Shown here: positions 8,883-19,953 of the stretch, piece by piece
How the letters are laid out: each line of letters begins with the position of its first letter
Position numbering within the stretch: the stretch's first letter is position 1
Assembly (NCBI GenBank): GCA_023386635.1
Contig: JAEWJH010000110.1
Span: forward strand, 1 to 64,000
Source: Pseudomonadota bacterium
GTDB lineage: Bacteria; Pseudomonadota; Alphaproteobacteria; Rhizobiales; Xanthobacteraceae
Length of the DNA: 64,000 nt
Direction: 5' to 3'
The notes under the pieces: model-generated
Told to the model about the DNA's origin: nothing
Seen by the model: the letters and a program-made list of their open reading frames with translations, nothing else
The model's database searches: none
Position numbers and translations under genes: made by a program

Positions 8883-9938
8883 ATGACAGCACTCGGGACG
8901 CTTCCTTCAACGGCATTGGATCATGCGGGGCCGCCACAACGGCCCCTGATCGACCCGTTTGCGCGCGCGATCACCTATCTGCGCGTGTCGGTCACCGACC
9001 GCTGCGACCTGCGGTGCGTCTACTGCATGTCCGAGCATATGACCTTCCTGCCGAAAGCCGACCTGCTGACGCTGGAGGAACTCGACCGCCTCTGCAGCGC
9101 CTTCGTCGCGCGCGGCGTGCGCAAGCTGCGCATGACCGGCGGCGAGCCGCTGGTCCGGCGCGGGGTGATGACGCTGTTCTCCTCGCTCTCGCGCCATCTG
9201 GCGTCCGGCGCGCTGGACGAACTCACCCTCACCACCAACGGCACGCAGCTCGCCAAGCACGCCGCCGACCTCAAGGCTTGCGGGGTGGAGCGCATCAACG
9301 TCTCGCTCGACACGCTCGATCCGGACAAATTCCGCGCGATCACCCGCTGGGGCGATCTCGATCAGGTGCTCGCCGGGATCGATGCCGCGCAGCGTGCCGG
9401 CCTCAAGATCAAGATCAACGCGGTGGCACTCAAGGGCGTCAACGACGACGAACTGGCCGATCTCGTGGCGTGGGCGCATGGCCGCGGCATGGATCTCACC
9501 GTGATCGAAGTGATGCCGCTGGGCGATGTCGGCGAAGAGCGCCGCCTCGACCAGTATCTGCCATTGTCGATGGTGCGCGCCCGCCTGTCCGAGCGCTACA
9601 CTCTCGACGACATCGATTATCAGACCGGCGGCCCTGCCCGTTATGTGCGCGTGCGCGAGACCGGCGGACGGCTCGGCTTCATCACCCCGCTCACTCATAA
9701 TTTCTGCGAGTCCTGCAACCGCGTCCGCCTCACCTGCACCGGCACGCTCTATATGTGCCTCGGCCAGGAAGACGCCGCCGACCTGCGCGGGCCGCTGCGG
9801 GCGTCGGAAAGCAACGATCAGCTCAATGCGGCGGTGGATGCTGCCGTCCTGCGCAAGCCGCGCGGCCACGACTTCGTCATCGACCGCAGGCGCAAGCGCC
9901 CCGCGCTCGGCCGGCATATGAGCGTGACCGGCGGCTGA
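8883..9938 (+). CDS. moaA: GTP 3',8-cyclase MoaA
   Basis: This radical-SAM enzyme converts GTP to 3',8-cyclo-GTP, the first step of molybdenum cofactor synthesis. The 351 residues have the N-terminal cluster motif CDLRCVYC (Cys41, 45, 48), the second 4Fe-4S site with NFCESCNRVRLTCTG, and the C-terminal Gly-Gly tail (MSVTGG) needed for catalysis in this family. The ATG at 8883 is preferred to GTG at 8862; neither has a strong ribosome site. No other moa gene is nearby. Confidence 0.95.
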   Translation: MTALGTLPSTALDHAGPPQRPLIDPFARAITYLRVSVTDRCDLRCVYCMSEHMTFLPKADLLTLEELDRLCSAFVARGVRKLRMTGGEPLVRRGVMTLFSSLSRHLASGALDELTLTTNGTQLAKHAADLKACGVERINVSLDTLDPDKFRAITRWGDLDQVLAGIDAAQRAGLKIKINAVALKGVNDDELADLVAWAHGRGMDLTVIEVMPLGDVGEERRLDQYLPLSMVRARLSERYTLDDIDYQTGGPARYVRVRETGGRLGFITPLTHNFCESCNRVRLTCTGTLYMCLGQEDAADLRGPLRASESNDQLNAAVDAAVLRKPRGHDFVIDRRRKRPALGRHMSVTGG

Positions 9939-10108
9939 GACCGCCGCCGGTTCGTTTCGACGCTCCCGCGCGAAAAATCCGATCTGACAACGAGCCCGGC
10001 TGTGCATTTCCGGCTTGCGTCGGCGCCCGCCGCGTTCCAGAATATGCGGTAGCTACCTCATATTATCGGCGCGCCGGAGGGGACACGGTATCGTCGGCGA
10101 AGTTTCGA

Positions 10109-10139
10109 TTGACGTCAGGCTGCTGCATCTGACTATGCT
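10109..10139 (+). promoter_or_regulatory. Possible sigma-70-type promoter for the TRAP permease genes
   Basis: TTGACG (10109-10114) and TATGCT (10134-10139) sit about 80 bp before the first permease start, in the 282-bp gap after moaA. The 19-base spacer is longer than the usual 17, so this is only a candidate. Nothing else is evident in that gap. Confidence 0.25.
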
Positions 10140-10220
10140 GCCCTTGGGGCCGGCGTTCGTCCGGTTGGGGCACGATGCGGACATAAAGGCCGGATAAATA
10201 CCGGCTCGGGAGGATGCAAC

Positions 10221-10823
10221 GTGAGCGGCTTCAACGCTCTGGTGAATGCGTTGTTGCCGGTGGCACGCGCCATCGACAACTTCAACCGTACCATCGGCAA
10301 ATACGTCGCCTGGCTCATTTTTGCCGCCGTGCTGGTTTCAGCGGTGAATGCGACCGTTCGCAAACTGCTGGATATGTCGTCGAATTCCTGGCTCGAACTG
10401 CAGTGGGTGCTGTTCAGCGCCGTCTTCCTTCTGTGTGCGCCATGGACGCTGCTCGACAACGAGCACATCCGCATCGACATCGTGAACAATCTGATGCCGA
10501 CATGGCTGCGCAGCACGATCGATCTCGTCGGACATATCTTCTTCCTGATTCCGCTGACGATCATCATGGTCCTGACCGGGACGCCGTTTTTCATCAAGTC
10601 CTTCGAGATCAACGAACAGTCGATGAACGCGGGCGGGTTGCCGCAATGGCCGGGGAAAGCGCTGATCGCAATCGGCTTCGCGCTCCTGTTCATTCAAGCG
10701 ATCTCCGAGATCATCAAACGTATCGCGATCATGCGCGGCCTGATGGACGATCCGCACGCCCTGAAAAAGAGCGCGGTGGAAGAAGAGGTGGAACACCTCG
10801 TCGACGCGATCGAAAAGCGCTGA
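10221..10823 (+). CDS. TRAP transporter small permease (DctQ type)
   Basis: This 200-residue protein has four hydrophobic segments. The DctQ signature around WLELQWVLFSAVFLLCAPWTL precedes NEHIRIDIV. It is the small membrane subunit of a sodium-driven tripartite transporter. The start is GTG at 10221 with GGGAGG just upstream. It is followed 21 bp later by the large permease gene. The TakP-type receptors on the facing strand are the likely partners, which points to uptake of 2-oxo acids or similar carboxylates; that substrate is an inference. Confidence 0.9.
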   Translation: MSGFNALVNALLPVARAIDNFNRTIGKYVAWLIFAAVLVSAVNATVRKLLDMSSNSWLELQWVLFSAVFLLCAPWTLLDNEHIRIDIVNNLMPTWLRSTIDLVGHIFFLIPLTIIMVLTGTPFFIKSFEINEQSMNAGGLPQWPGKALIAIGFALLFIQAISEIIKRIAIMRGLMDDPHALKKSAVEEEVEHLVDAIEKR

Positions 10824-10844
10824 CCGGCCGGCTGGGGGACCGCA

Positions 10845-12503
10845 ATGACCGCTTTCCTGATACACAACATGGCGCCGATCATGTTCGCGGCGCTGGTGGT
10901 GTTCCTGCTGCTGGGTTATCCGGCGGCCTTCTCGCTCGGCGCCGTCGGCCTGCTGTTCGGCCTGATCGGTATCGAACTCGGCCTGTTCCATCCGGACTTC
11001 ATGCAGGCGCTGCCCGAACGCGTCTACGGCGTGATGGCGAACGACACGCTGCTCGCTATTCCATTCTTCACCTTCATGGGATTGGTGCTTGAACGATCCG
11101 GCATGGCGGAGGACCTGCTCGACACGGTCGGACAATTGTTCGGCACCGTACGCGGCGGTCTCGCTTATGCGGTGATCTTCGTCGGCGCGCTGCTCGCCGC
11201 CACCACCGGCGTGGTCGCGGCATCCGTCATTTCCATGGGCCTGATTTCGCTGCCGATCATGCTGCGCTACGGCTACGACCGGCGCGTCGCGTCGGGCGTC
11301 ATCGCGGCGTCGGGCACGCTGGCGCAGATCATCCCGCCGTCGCTCGTGCTGATCGTCATGGCCGACCAGCTCGGCCGCTCCGTCGGCGACATGTACGAGG
11401 GCGCATTCATCCCCGGCCTGGTTCTGTCCGGCCTCTATGCTTCTTACGTCTTTCTCGTCTCGATGATCTTCCCGAAATGGACGCCGGGCCTGCCGACGGA
11501 GGCCATCGGCTTTCGCGAGGACAACGGCAATCGGGGCCTCACCTCGGTGTTCGTGCTTGCCATCGTCAGCGGTCTCGTCGGCTACGCCGCGATGTGGGAG
11601 TCCGATGCAAAAGGCGCCGATTTCGTCGTGCTGACGATGTTCTTCGGCATCGGCTTCGCGCTCGTCGTCGCCATCCTGAACCGCATCAGCGAGAAGCTGT
11701 TCAACTACCGGTTCCTGTCCCGGATCGCGCAGGAAACCACCTTCGTCATGGTGCCGCCGCTGCTGCTGATCTTCCTCGTTCTCGGAACGATCTTCATCGG
11801 CGTGGCCACCCCGACCGAGGGCGGCGCGATGGGGGCCGTCGGCGCTCTCGTTCTCGGCCTGATCAAGCGGCGACTCAGCTTCGATCTGATCCGTCAGGCC
11901 GTGCAATCGACAGCGAAGCTGTCGGCCTTCGTGGTCTTCATCCTCATCGGCGCGCGCGTGTTCTCGCTGACCTTCTATGGCGTCAGCGGCCACGTCTGGG
12001 TCGAGGAATTGCTGGTCTCGCTGCCAGGTGGCCAGGTCGGCTTCCTGCTATTCGTCAACGCCATGGTCTTCGTCCTGGCGTTCTTCCTCGACTTCTTCGA
12101 ACTGGCCTTCATCGTCATTCCGCTGCTCGGGCCTGCGGCCGAAAAGCTCGGCATCGACCTGATCTGGTTCGGCGTGATCCTCGGCGTCAACATGCAGACC
12201 TCGTTCATGCATCCGCCGTTCGGGTTTGCGCTGTTCTATCTGCGCTCGGTGGCGCCCCGCGAACGCTACAAGGATCGCGTGACCGGCAAGATGATGGAGC
12301 CGGTCACAACCGGACAGATCTATTGGGGCGCGGTGCCGTTCGTCGTCATCCAGGTCATCATGGTCATTCTGGTGATCATGTTCCCGGCGATGGTGATGCA
12401 CTACAAAGGCGCGGTATCGACCGTCGATCCGAACAGTATCAAGATCGAAGTCCCTGCCCTCGATCTCCCGCAACTCAACTTCGATCAGCCACCCAAGTTC
12501 TAA
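10845..12503 (+). CDS. TRAP transporter large permease (DctM type)
   Basis: This 552-residue, many-membrane-span protein is the transport channel of the TRAP system. Recognisable parts are the N-terminal FLLLGYPAAFSLG helix, the TLAQIIPPSLVLIVMADQ loop and the C-terminal ATPTEGGAMGA motif of the DctM family. It is longer than the roughly 430 residues of classical DctM, as in the mannitol/chloroaromatic-type large subunits. It is transcribed with the small permease and ends 18 bp before a strong terminator shared with the opposing receptor gene. Confidence 0.92.
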   Translation: MTAFLIHNMAPIMFAALVVFLLLGYPAAFSLGAVGLLFGLIGIELGLFHPDFMQALPERVYGVMANDTLLAIPFFTFMGLVLERSGMAEDLLDTVGQLFGTVRGGLAYAVIFVGALLAATTGVVAASVISMGLISLPIMLRYGYDRRVASGVIAASGTLAQIIPPSLVLIVMADQLGRSVGDMYEGAFIPGLVLSGLYASYVFLVSMIFPKWTPGLPTEAIGFREDNGNRGLTSVFVLAIVSGLVGYAAMWESDAKGADFVVLTMFFGIGFALVVAILNRISEKLFNYRFLSRIAQETTFVMVPPLLLIFLVLGTIFIGVATPTEGGAMGAVGALVLGLIKRRLSFDLIRQAVQSTAKLSAFVVFILIGARVFSLTFYGVSGHVWVEELLVSLPGGQVGFLLFVNAMVFVLAFFLDFFELAFIVIPLLGPAAEKLGIDLIWFGVILGVNMQTSFMHPPFGFALFYLRSVAPRERYKDRVTGKMMEPVTTGQIYWGAVPFVVIQVIMVILVIMFPAMVMHYKGAVSTVDPNSIKIEVPALDLPQLNFDQPPKF

Positions 12504-12520
12504 GATCGAGCGCTGACAAA

Positions 12521-12550
12521 AAAAACCCCGGAGCAAGCTCCGGGGTTTTT
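12521..12550. terminator. Bidirectional intrinsic terminator between permease and receptor genes
   Basis: An 8-bp GC stem (CCCCGGAG with CTCCGGGG, CAAG loop) is flanked by an A run on the left and a T run on the right, so it ends with U-tracts on both strands. It lies between the convergent stops at 12503 and 12568 and probably terminates both transcripts. Confidence 0.92.
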
Positions 12551-12567
12551 CATTTGATTGCGTCCGC

Positions 12568-13656
<1,089 letters not shown>

Positions 13657-13835
13657 TTCGGCATCCCCTCCGTATTTCTGTTGGACGGCGCCCCAAGCAC
13701 CGCACCCATATCTCCGGGTGCGACAAGATTGACCGAACACTTGGACCAAATCCAGCGGAGGACGATGCCCGGACGCCAAAAAACGCCGCTCTTGCAGCGC
13801 GATATCGCGACCCTCCTTCTGCGTGCAGCGCAACG

Positions 13836-13864
13836 AAAAACCCTCCGCCCGGTCGGGCGGAGGG
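13836..13864 (-). terminator. Rho-independent terminator after receptor copy 2
   Basis: A perfect 10-bp stem (CCCTCCGCCC with GGGCGGAGGG, four-base loop) is followed on the minus strand by TTTTT. It sits 30 bp beyond the stop of the upstream receptor gene, so the two receptor copies are probably separate transcripts. Bases 13657-13835 should hold the promoter of copy 1. Confidence 0.9.
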
Positions 13865-13894
13865 TTCGGCTCGTTCAATCGCGAAAGAAAGGGA

Positions 13895-14983
13895 TTAGCC
13901 GCGGGCGCGCATGCGGACCATGAAGCTGTCGAAGCCAAGTTCGGCCACCTGCCACCAGAGATATTCGTCGTTCCGGAAGGCGACCATGCTGTCATAGACC
14001 TTCTTGAAGTCCGCGTTCTTGCCCGACACCTCGTTGTAGGTTTCGGTCGCGGCCTTGTAGCAGGCTTCCATCACCGGCTGCGGGAACGGGCGCAGCTGCG
14101 CGCCCGAGCCGACCAGCCGCTTGATCGCACCCGGATTGGCGGCGTCGTACCGCGCGATCATCCAATTATGCGCCGTGTCGGACGCCGACTTGACGATCTG
14201 CTGATAGTTCTTCGGCAGTTCGTTCCACTTCTGCAGGTTGATGAAATTGTGCAGCATCGCGCCGCCTTCCCACCAACCCGGATAGTAGTAGTACTTGGCG
14301 ACCTTCTGGAAACCGAGCTTCTCGTCGTCATACGGACCGACCCACTCGGCCGCATCGATGGTGCCTTTCTCCAGTGCGGGATAGATGTCGCCGCCGGCAA
14401 GCTGCTGCGGCACGACGCCGAGCTTGGAGAAAATCTGTCCGGCAAAGCCGGCGATGCGGAATTTCAGGCCGTTAAGGTCGCCGACTTCCTTGATCTCCTT
14501 GCGGAACCAGCCACCCATTTGGCAGGTGGTGTTGCCGCACGGCAGCGCCAGGAAATTGAACTTCTTGTAGAAGTCGTTAGCGAGATCGGCCGCACCGCCC
14601 TGCAACATCCAGGCCGACTGCATGCGGGTGTTGAGGCCGAACGGCTGCGCCGTGAACAGGCCGAACGTCGGGTCCTTTCCGACATAGTAGTAGGACGCCG
14701 TGTGACACATTTCGACGGTGCCGCTGGTGACCGCGTCGGCCGCCTGCAGACCGGGTACGATTTCGCCGGCGGCGAAGGTCTGGATCTGGAACTTGTTGTC
14801 GCTGGCCTCGGCCACTGCCTTGGCAAACACTTCCGCCGCGCCGAACAGGGTATCGAGCGACTTCGGGAAGCTCGACGTCAGGCGCCACTTCACCTCCGGG
14901 CTGGACTGGGCGATAGCGGGCTTGGCGATCGTGGCGGCCGCGAGACCGGCGCCTGCGGCTCCGAGAAATTGCCGGCGTTTCAT
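13895..14983 (-). CDS. TRAP transporter receptor, TakP type (copy 2)
   Basis: This 362-residue paralogue of the receptor at 12568-13656 has the same Tat-type signal (MKRRQFLGAAGAG) and the same core motifs (SSFPKSLDTLFGAAE, QQLAGGDIYPALEKGT, EWVGPYDDEKLGF, YYYPGWWEGGAMLHNFIN). Differences cluster in segments such as GLFTAQPFGLNTRMQSAWM against ATAVPFGLNSRMQNAWQ, which may change ligand preference. Both copies carry CGNT(G/T)CQMGG, with two cysteines five positions apart. GGAG precedes the ATG at 14983. It has its own terminator. Confidence 0.92.
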   Translation of the reverse strand: MKRRQFLGAAGAGLAAATIAKPAIAQSSPEVKWRLTSSFPKSLDTLFGAAEVFAKAVAEASDNKFQIQTFAAGEIVPGLQAADAVTSGTVEMCHTASYYYVGKDPTFGLFTAQPFGLNTRMQSAWMLQGGAADLANDFYKKFNFLALPCGNTTCQMGGWFRKEIKEVGDLNGLKFRIAGFAGQIFSKLGVVPQQLAGGDIYPALEKGTIDAAEWVGPYDDEKLGFQKVAKYYYYPGWWEGGAMLHNFINLQKWNELPKNYQQIVKSASDTAHNWMIARYDAANPGAIKRLVGSGAQLRPFPQPVMEACYKAATETYNEVSGKNADFKKVYDSMVAFRNDEYLWWQVAELGFDSFMVRMRARG

Positions 14984-15151
14984 TTCAAACTCCAGTGATT
15001 ATTAGATGATTGGATTTTTCAGACGATTGGACCCGCGCGGTCGCTGACCGAACGAGGCGGTTAGCCCCCCGAAATACCTGTTCAAGGCGAAACCACACTG
15101 TGATTGGGATACAACCATTGCCGCTCCGGCAGCAAGCCGAGATTGGTCTGA

Positions 15152-15169
15152 CACCGCCCGTGGGCGGTG
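15152..15169. other. Short perfect hairpin between genes
   Basis: CACCGCCC and GGGCGGTG form a perfect inverted repeat with a two-base centre, 24 bp beyond the stop of the minus-strand gene at 15193. There is no T-run on either side, so it is at best a weak terminator. The rest of 14984-15192 holds the upstream region of receptor copy 2 and nothing else recognised. Confidence 0.35.
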
Positions 15170-15192
15170 CAGCAATCCGGTAAAACCGACCG

Positions 15193-16077
15193 CTACGGCA
15201 GGCGCGAGACCGCCAGACGCGCTTCGGACGCGGCCGCCAGGAAGCGGCCGGTATCGACCTTCTTCGCCGGGCGCTTGATGCCGGGATAGGCCTGCTTGGC
15301 GATGGCCAAAACCTTGCCCAGCGCCTCGGCTTTTTTCGGCGCCTGCTTTTTCAGCCACGGCATCACCGTCCTGGCCTGCTCCTGCGCGGCCAGCGAAAAG
15401 CCGAGCCCGTCGAGATAGGTTTCGAAATCTGTGCTGTCGGCGGCGGTCCGGTATTGCGCCGCCGCGCGCTCCAGCATCTCCGCCGCCACCTCGGTTTTGA
15501 TCGCCTGCGGCGGCTTGTCCGACTTGGGCGCGCCGGCTTCCGCGGCGACCAGCGCGTCGAGCACCGCTTTGACCTTCTGGCGCACCTCACGCACCGGCTT
15601 CTTCGCCGTGCCCGCCTCGACCGCCGCATTCATATTGTCGCCGAGACCGGTGACGCCCCGCTTCTTGAAGATGTCTTCAAGTTCGACATAAACCTCGGTG
15701 AGACCGTGCGCGAACATCTGCGCGCCGGCCTCCTGCTGTTTGTTCTCGTAGGCCATCAGCCCGGCATGATAATGCGCGGCGATCACCTGCAGCGCGATGC
15801 CGTAGTCGATTGGATCGGCCTCGACCGCGGCCGGGTCGATCTTGCCTTCCCCACCCTCGCCGCCTTCGGCCCCTTCACCACCGGCGCCCTTGCCCTGCGC
15901 CAGGATCAGCCGTCCCGGAAGGGTCGCCGCGCCATCCAGCAGCTTCTCCTTTCCCGCGCGCATATCGGGCTGATGCGAATCGACGAGCGGCAAAGCCTGC
16001 GTCGTGGTGGCGACCCCGCCGGCCAGAACGAAAACGCCAACCCCGATCCACACTTTGCTCGTTTTGGCGTTCGCCAT
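15193..16077 (-). CDS. Exported or membrane-anchored hypothetical protein
   Basis: This 294-residue protein is not assigned to a family. The ATG at 16077 has AAGGA upstream and starts a basic MANAKTSK segment followed by one hydrophobic helix (VWIGVGVFVLAGGVATT), so it is secreted or anchored facing the periplasm. A low-complexity Gly-Glu stretch (GKGAGGEGAEGGEGGEGK) around residues 61-78 links this to a helical domain containing AAHYHAGLMAYENKQ and a Lys/Ala-rich C-terminus. The helical domain has His and Glu residues that could bind metal, but no known motif was seen. It is divergent from the PiuC-type gene. Confidence 0.7.
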   Translation of the reverse strand: MANAKTSKVWIGVGVFVLAGGVATTTQALPLVDSHQPDMRAGKEKLLDGAATLPGRLILAQGKGAGGEGAEGGEGGEGKIDPAAVEADPIDYGIALQVIAAHYHAGLMAYENKQQEAGAQMFAHGLTEVYVELEDIFKKRGVTGLGDNMNAAVEAGTAKKPVREVRQKVKAVLDALVAAEAGAPKSDKPPQAIKTEVAAEMLERAAAQYRTAADSTDFETYLDGLGFSLAAQEQARTVMPWLKKQAPKKAEALGKVLAIAKQAYPGIKRPAKKVDTGRFLAAASEARLAVSRLP

Positions 16078-16297
16078 GGCCTGTCCTTCCACGTCCCTGC
16101 GTCGCACGATTTCGCGACAATCGCGGCGGGAGCATAGCTGCCCGCTCCGCCGCGTCCAGTCACAAGACAGGGACAAAAGATTTGAAAAATTCCAGTGTGC
16201 GAAGCGCGTACATCAAGAAGCCGATGCATCGTGATTGGTCGCGTTTTCTTCACGCGAACCAGTACCCACTTCGCTTGAAAACGCTCTAGAGTGAGCC

Positions 16298-16960
16298 ATG
16301 CACATCATCATCGGCAACGTTCTCACGGCGGACGATCTCGCAACGATCCGCGCGACGCTTGCAAAAACCGCTTTCATCGACGGCCGCCGCACCGCAGGAT
16401 TCGCCGCGCGTCTCGTCAAGAACAACCGGCAGGCTCCGTCGGTCGACGCCACGCTCGAACCGGTCCGCGATCTCGTCGCCAAACGGATCCTCGCCAACGA
16501 CGTGTTCGCGCTCGCGGCCAGGCCGAAGGCGCTGACGCCACTGCTGTTCTCGCGCACCGGCAAAGGCATGGAATACGGAACCCATGTCGACGACGCGCTG
16601 ATGCGCGGCGTGCGCACCGACGTCGCCTTCACGCTGTTCCTGAGCCACCCGAAAACCTACACAGGCGGCGAACTGGTGATCGACGGCGTCGGAGGTGAGG
16701 AAAGCTACAAGCTGCCGCCCGGCAGCATGATCGCCTATCCGGCGACGACGCTGCATCGCGTCAACAAGGTCACGCGCGGCGAACGGCTCGTCTGCGCCGG
16801 CTGGGCGCGCAGCTATGTTCGCGATACCGCGCAGCGCGAACTGCTGTTCGATCTCGACACCGCGCGGCGGCGGCTGTTTGCGCGTGAAGGCAAGAGCGCC
16901 GATTTCGATCTGATCTCGAAATCAGTCTCCAATCTGCTGCGCATGTGGGCCGACGATTAG
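16298..16960 (+). CDS. Fe(II)/2-oxoglutarate-dependent PKHD-type hydroxylase (PiuC/YbiX family)
   Basis: This 220-residue protein fits the PiuC/YbiX family in length. The iron-binding triad is visible as THVDDALM (His96, Asp98) and ATTLHRV (His153), with a downstream Arg in TRGERLV for 2-oxoglutarate. The N-terminus MHIIIGNVLTADDLA is typical of the family. Its physiological substrate is not known; relatives are often iron-regulated and sit by siderophore receptors, but no receptor gene is present here. It converges with mrp across 12 bp. Confidence 0.9.
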   Translation: MHIIIGNVLTADDLATIRATLAKTAFIDGRRTAGFAARLVKNNRQAPSVDATLEPVRDLVAKRILANDVFALAARPKALTPLLFSRTGKGMEYGTHVDDALMRGVRTDVAFTLFLSHPKTYTGGELVIDGVGGEESYKLPPGSMIAYPATTLHRVNKVTRGERLVCAGWARSYVRDTAQRELLFDLDTARRRLFAREGKSADFDLISKSVSNLLRMWADD

Positions 16961-16972
16961 CCGGCCACGCCG

Positions 16973-18112
<1,140 letters not shown>

Positions 18113-18321
18113 CGTTCGCACTCCCTTGAACTTCCGCGCCTGCGCGCGGCGTTCTCCCGCCTCCAGATACACCATAGGACGCCTGCCGCCGCTACCCTCT
18201 GGGCCGCGCGCGGCACTGTGCCTTTAGCCGCATAGACCCACCGGTTGACGAGGCAAGCCCGCGCCCGCATTGATGGCCATCAAGAGATACGGCCGAACAT
18301 CGGGACCATTTGGAGGGTGAC

Positions 18322-19203
18322 ATGGCGAAAGTGGCGTTTCTGGGCTTGGGCGTGATGGGCTTCCCGATGGCCGGCCATCTGGCAAAAAAGGGCGGCCATG
18401 AGGTCACCGTCTATAACCGGACCGCCGCCAAGGCCGAACAATGGGTCAAGCAGTATGGCGGCCGCAGCGCTCCCACCCCGAAAGCCGCCGCCGAAGGCCA
18501 GGACTTCGTCATGGCCTGCGTCGGCAATGACAACGACCTGCGCGAGGTGATGCTCGGCAAGAATGGGACATTGGACGGCGCGTTTCACGGCGTGCGCAAG
18601 GGCGCGGTCGTGGTCGACCACACCACCGCTTCGGCGGAAGTGGCGCGCGAGCTTGCCGCCGCCGCCGCAAAGCAGGGCTTCGATTTTCTCGACGCGCCGG
18701 TGTCCGGCGGCCAGGCTGGCGCCGAGAACGGCGTTCTGACGGTGATGTGCGGCGGCAAGCAGGCCGTGTTCGCCCGCGCCGAGCCGGTGATCGCCGCCTA
18801 TGCGCGCGCCTGCAATCTGATGGGTGACGCCGGCTCCGGGCAGCTTGCCAAGATGGTGAACCAGATCTGCATCGCCGGCCTGGTGCAGGGCCTGTCGGAA
18901 GGACTGCACTTCGCCATGAAGGCAGGCCTCGACACCGAAAAGCTCGTCGCCACCATCTCCAAAGGCGCCGCGCAGTCCTGGCAGATGGAGAACCGCTACA
19001 AGACCATGACCGCCGGCAAGTTCGACTTCGGCTTCGCGGTCGACTGGATGCGCAAAGACCTCGGCATCTGCCTCGCCGAAGCGCGGCGCAACGGTGCGCA
19101 TCTGCCGGTCGCGGCGCTGGTCGATCAGTTCTATTCGGAAGTGCAGCGCATGGGCGGCCAGCGCTGGGACACGTCGAGCCTGATCGCGCTGCTCAACCGC
19201 TAA
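18322..19203 (+). CDS. NAD(P)-dependent beta-hydroxyacid dehydrogenase (3-hydroxyisobutyrate dehydrogenase family)
   Basis: This 293-residue protein has an N-terminal Rossmann motif (FLGLGVMGFPMAGHLAKKGG), the substrate-binding motif DAPVSGGQAGAENG, and the catalytic lysine region GSGQLAKMVNQICIA. GGAGGG precedes the ATG at 18322. The family includes 3-hydroxyisobutyrate dehydrogenase, tartronate semialdehyde reductase and glyoxylate/succinic semialdehyde reductases; the sequence does not decide between them. It converges with the metallo-hydrolase gene, and the two stop codons overlap. Confidence 0.88.
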   Translation: MAKVAFLGLGVMGFPMAGHLAKKGGHEVTVYNRTAAKAEQWVKQYGGRSAPTPKAAAEGQDFVMACVGNDNDLREVMLGKNGTLDGAFHGVRKGAVVVDHTTASAEVARELAAAAAKQGFDFLDAPVSGGQAGAENGVLTVMCGGKQAVFARAEPVIAAYARACNLMGDAGSGQLAKMVNQICIAGLVQGLSEGLHFAMKAGLDTEKLVATISKGAAQSWQMENRYKTMTAGKFDFGFAVDWMRKDLGICLAEARRNGAHLPVAALVDQFYSEVQRMGGQRWDTSSLIALLNR

Positions 19204-19943
19204 AACGTCAGCGACAATCCGTCATCGGCAATCAGCATGCCGGCGGCGCGGGCTTCATCGGTCCGCGCCAGCATACTCGGGTTCATGTGCGTGAGCATCA
19301 CCTGCCGTGCCTGAAGATCGGCGAGGCGCGGCGACAACGTTTCCCACGTCATATGACCGGTCAGCTTGCCGGCATAGCCGTAGCATTCGCAGATGAAGAG
19401 ATCGGAGCCGCGCGCGATCGGCAGCAGCGCGTCGGTCCATTCGGTATCGCCGGAATAGGCGAAAACTTTTTCCCCGTCTTCGATCCGTAACGCCGTCGAC
19501 GGCGCGCCGGACTGATGGATCACCTCCGCCGTCGCGACGCGATGGCCGAGCGCGTCAGTCGGCGTTTCGAGCGCGATCTCCGTCACCTCCCACGGGAATT
19601 TCCATCTGGAGCCGGATGAGCGCGGGAAGAACACCTCCATCGCCGCGGTAAGACGCTCGCGTGTGCCCGGCGGTCCGGCGATCAGCAGCGGCCGGGTTCG
19701 CCGCGTCAGGAACTGCGCATCCAGCAGCAGGAACGGCAGGCCGCCGAAATGGTCGCCATGCAGATGGGAGAGGATGATGCCGTCGATCGCATTGAGATCG
19801 ACCTGGTAGTGTTTCAATCGCGGCAAGGCGCTTGCGCCGCAGTCGATCAGCAACACGCCTTTCGCGGTGCGCAGATGAAAGCACGTATTGGCGCGCCCGC
19901 CCGAACCGAACGCGTCGCCGGAGCCGATGATGGTGAGTTGCAT
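19200..19943 (-). CDS. MBL-fold metallo-hydrolase, RNase Z-like
   Basis: This 247-residue protein has the metallo-beta-lactamase signature SHLHGDHFGG (His60, His62, Asp64, His65) plus later metal ligands in YSGDTEW and LTHMNP. The start MQLTIIGSGDAFGSGGR is typical of the RNase Z/AtsA-like branch that includes cAMP phosphodiesterase-like and tRNA 3'-processing enzymes. It lacks the RNase Z exosite arm, so a general phosphodiesterase or hydrolase role is as likely. It starts 10 bp after the GST gene and is probably in its operon. Confidence 0.85.
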   Translation of the reverse strand: MQLTIIGSGDAFGSGGRANTCFHLRTAKGVLLIDCGASALPRLKHYQVDLNAIDGIILSHLHGDHFGGLPFLLLDAQFLTRRTRPLLIAGPPGTRERLTAAMEVFFPRSSGSRWKFPWEVTEIALETPTDALGHRVATAEVIHQSGAPSTALRIEDGEKVFAYSGDTEWTDALLPIARGSDLFICECYGYAGKLTGHMTWETLSPRLADLQARQVMLTHMNPSMLARTDEARAAGMLIADDGLSLTF

Positions 19944-19953
19944 CGCCCTCGCC

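Noticed and set aside
10338..11993. 551-codon minus-strand frame across both TRAP permease genes
   Set aside because: It spans two real genes on the other strand and is rich in Asp, Glu, His and Arg as expected of a high-GC mirror frame.
15193..16077. Imelysin/EfeO-like iron uptake protein
   Set aside because: It is next to an iron-linked dioxygenase gene and helical with His/Glu residues, but the HxxE-type motifs of those families are not clear, so it is left unassigned.
16180..16200. Possible Irr/Fur-type iron box (GAA-AAA-TTC core) before the PiuC-type gene
   Set aside because: Only the central GAA-N3-TTC is symmetric; the flanking bases do not match the Irr (ICE) or Fur consensus well enough.
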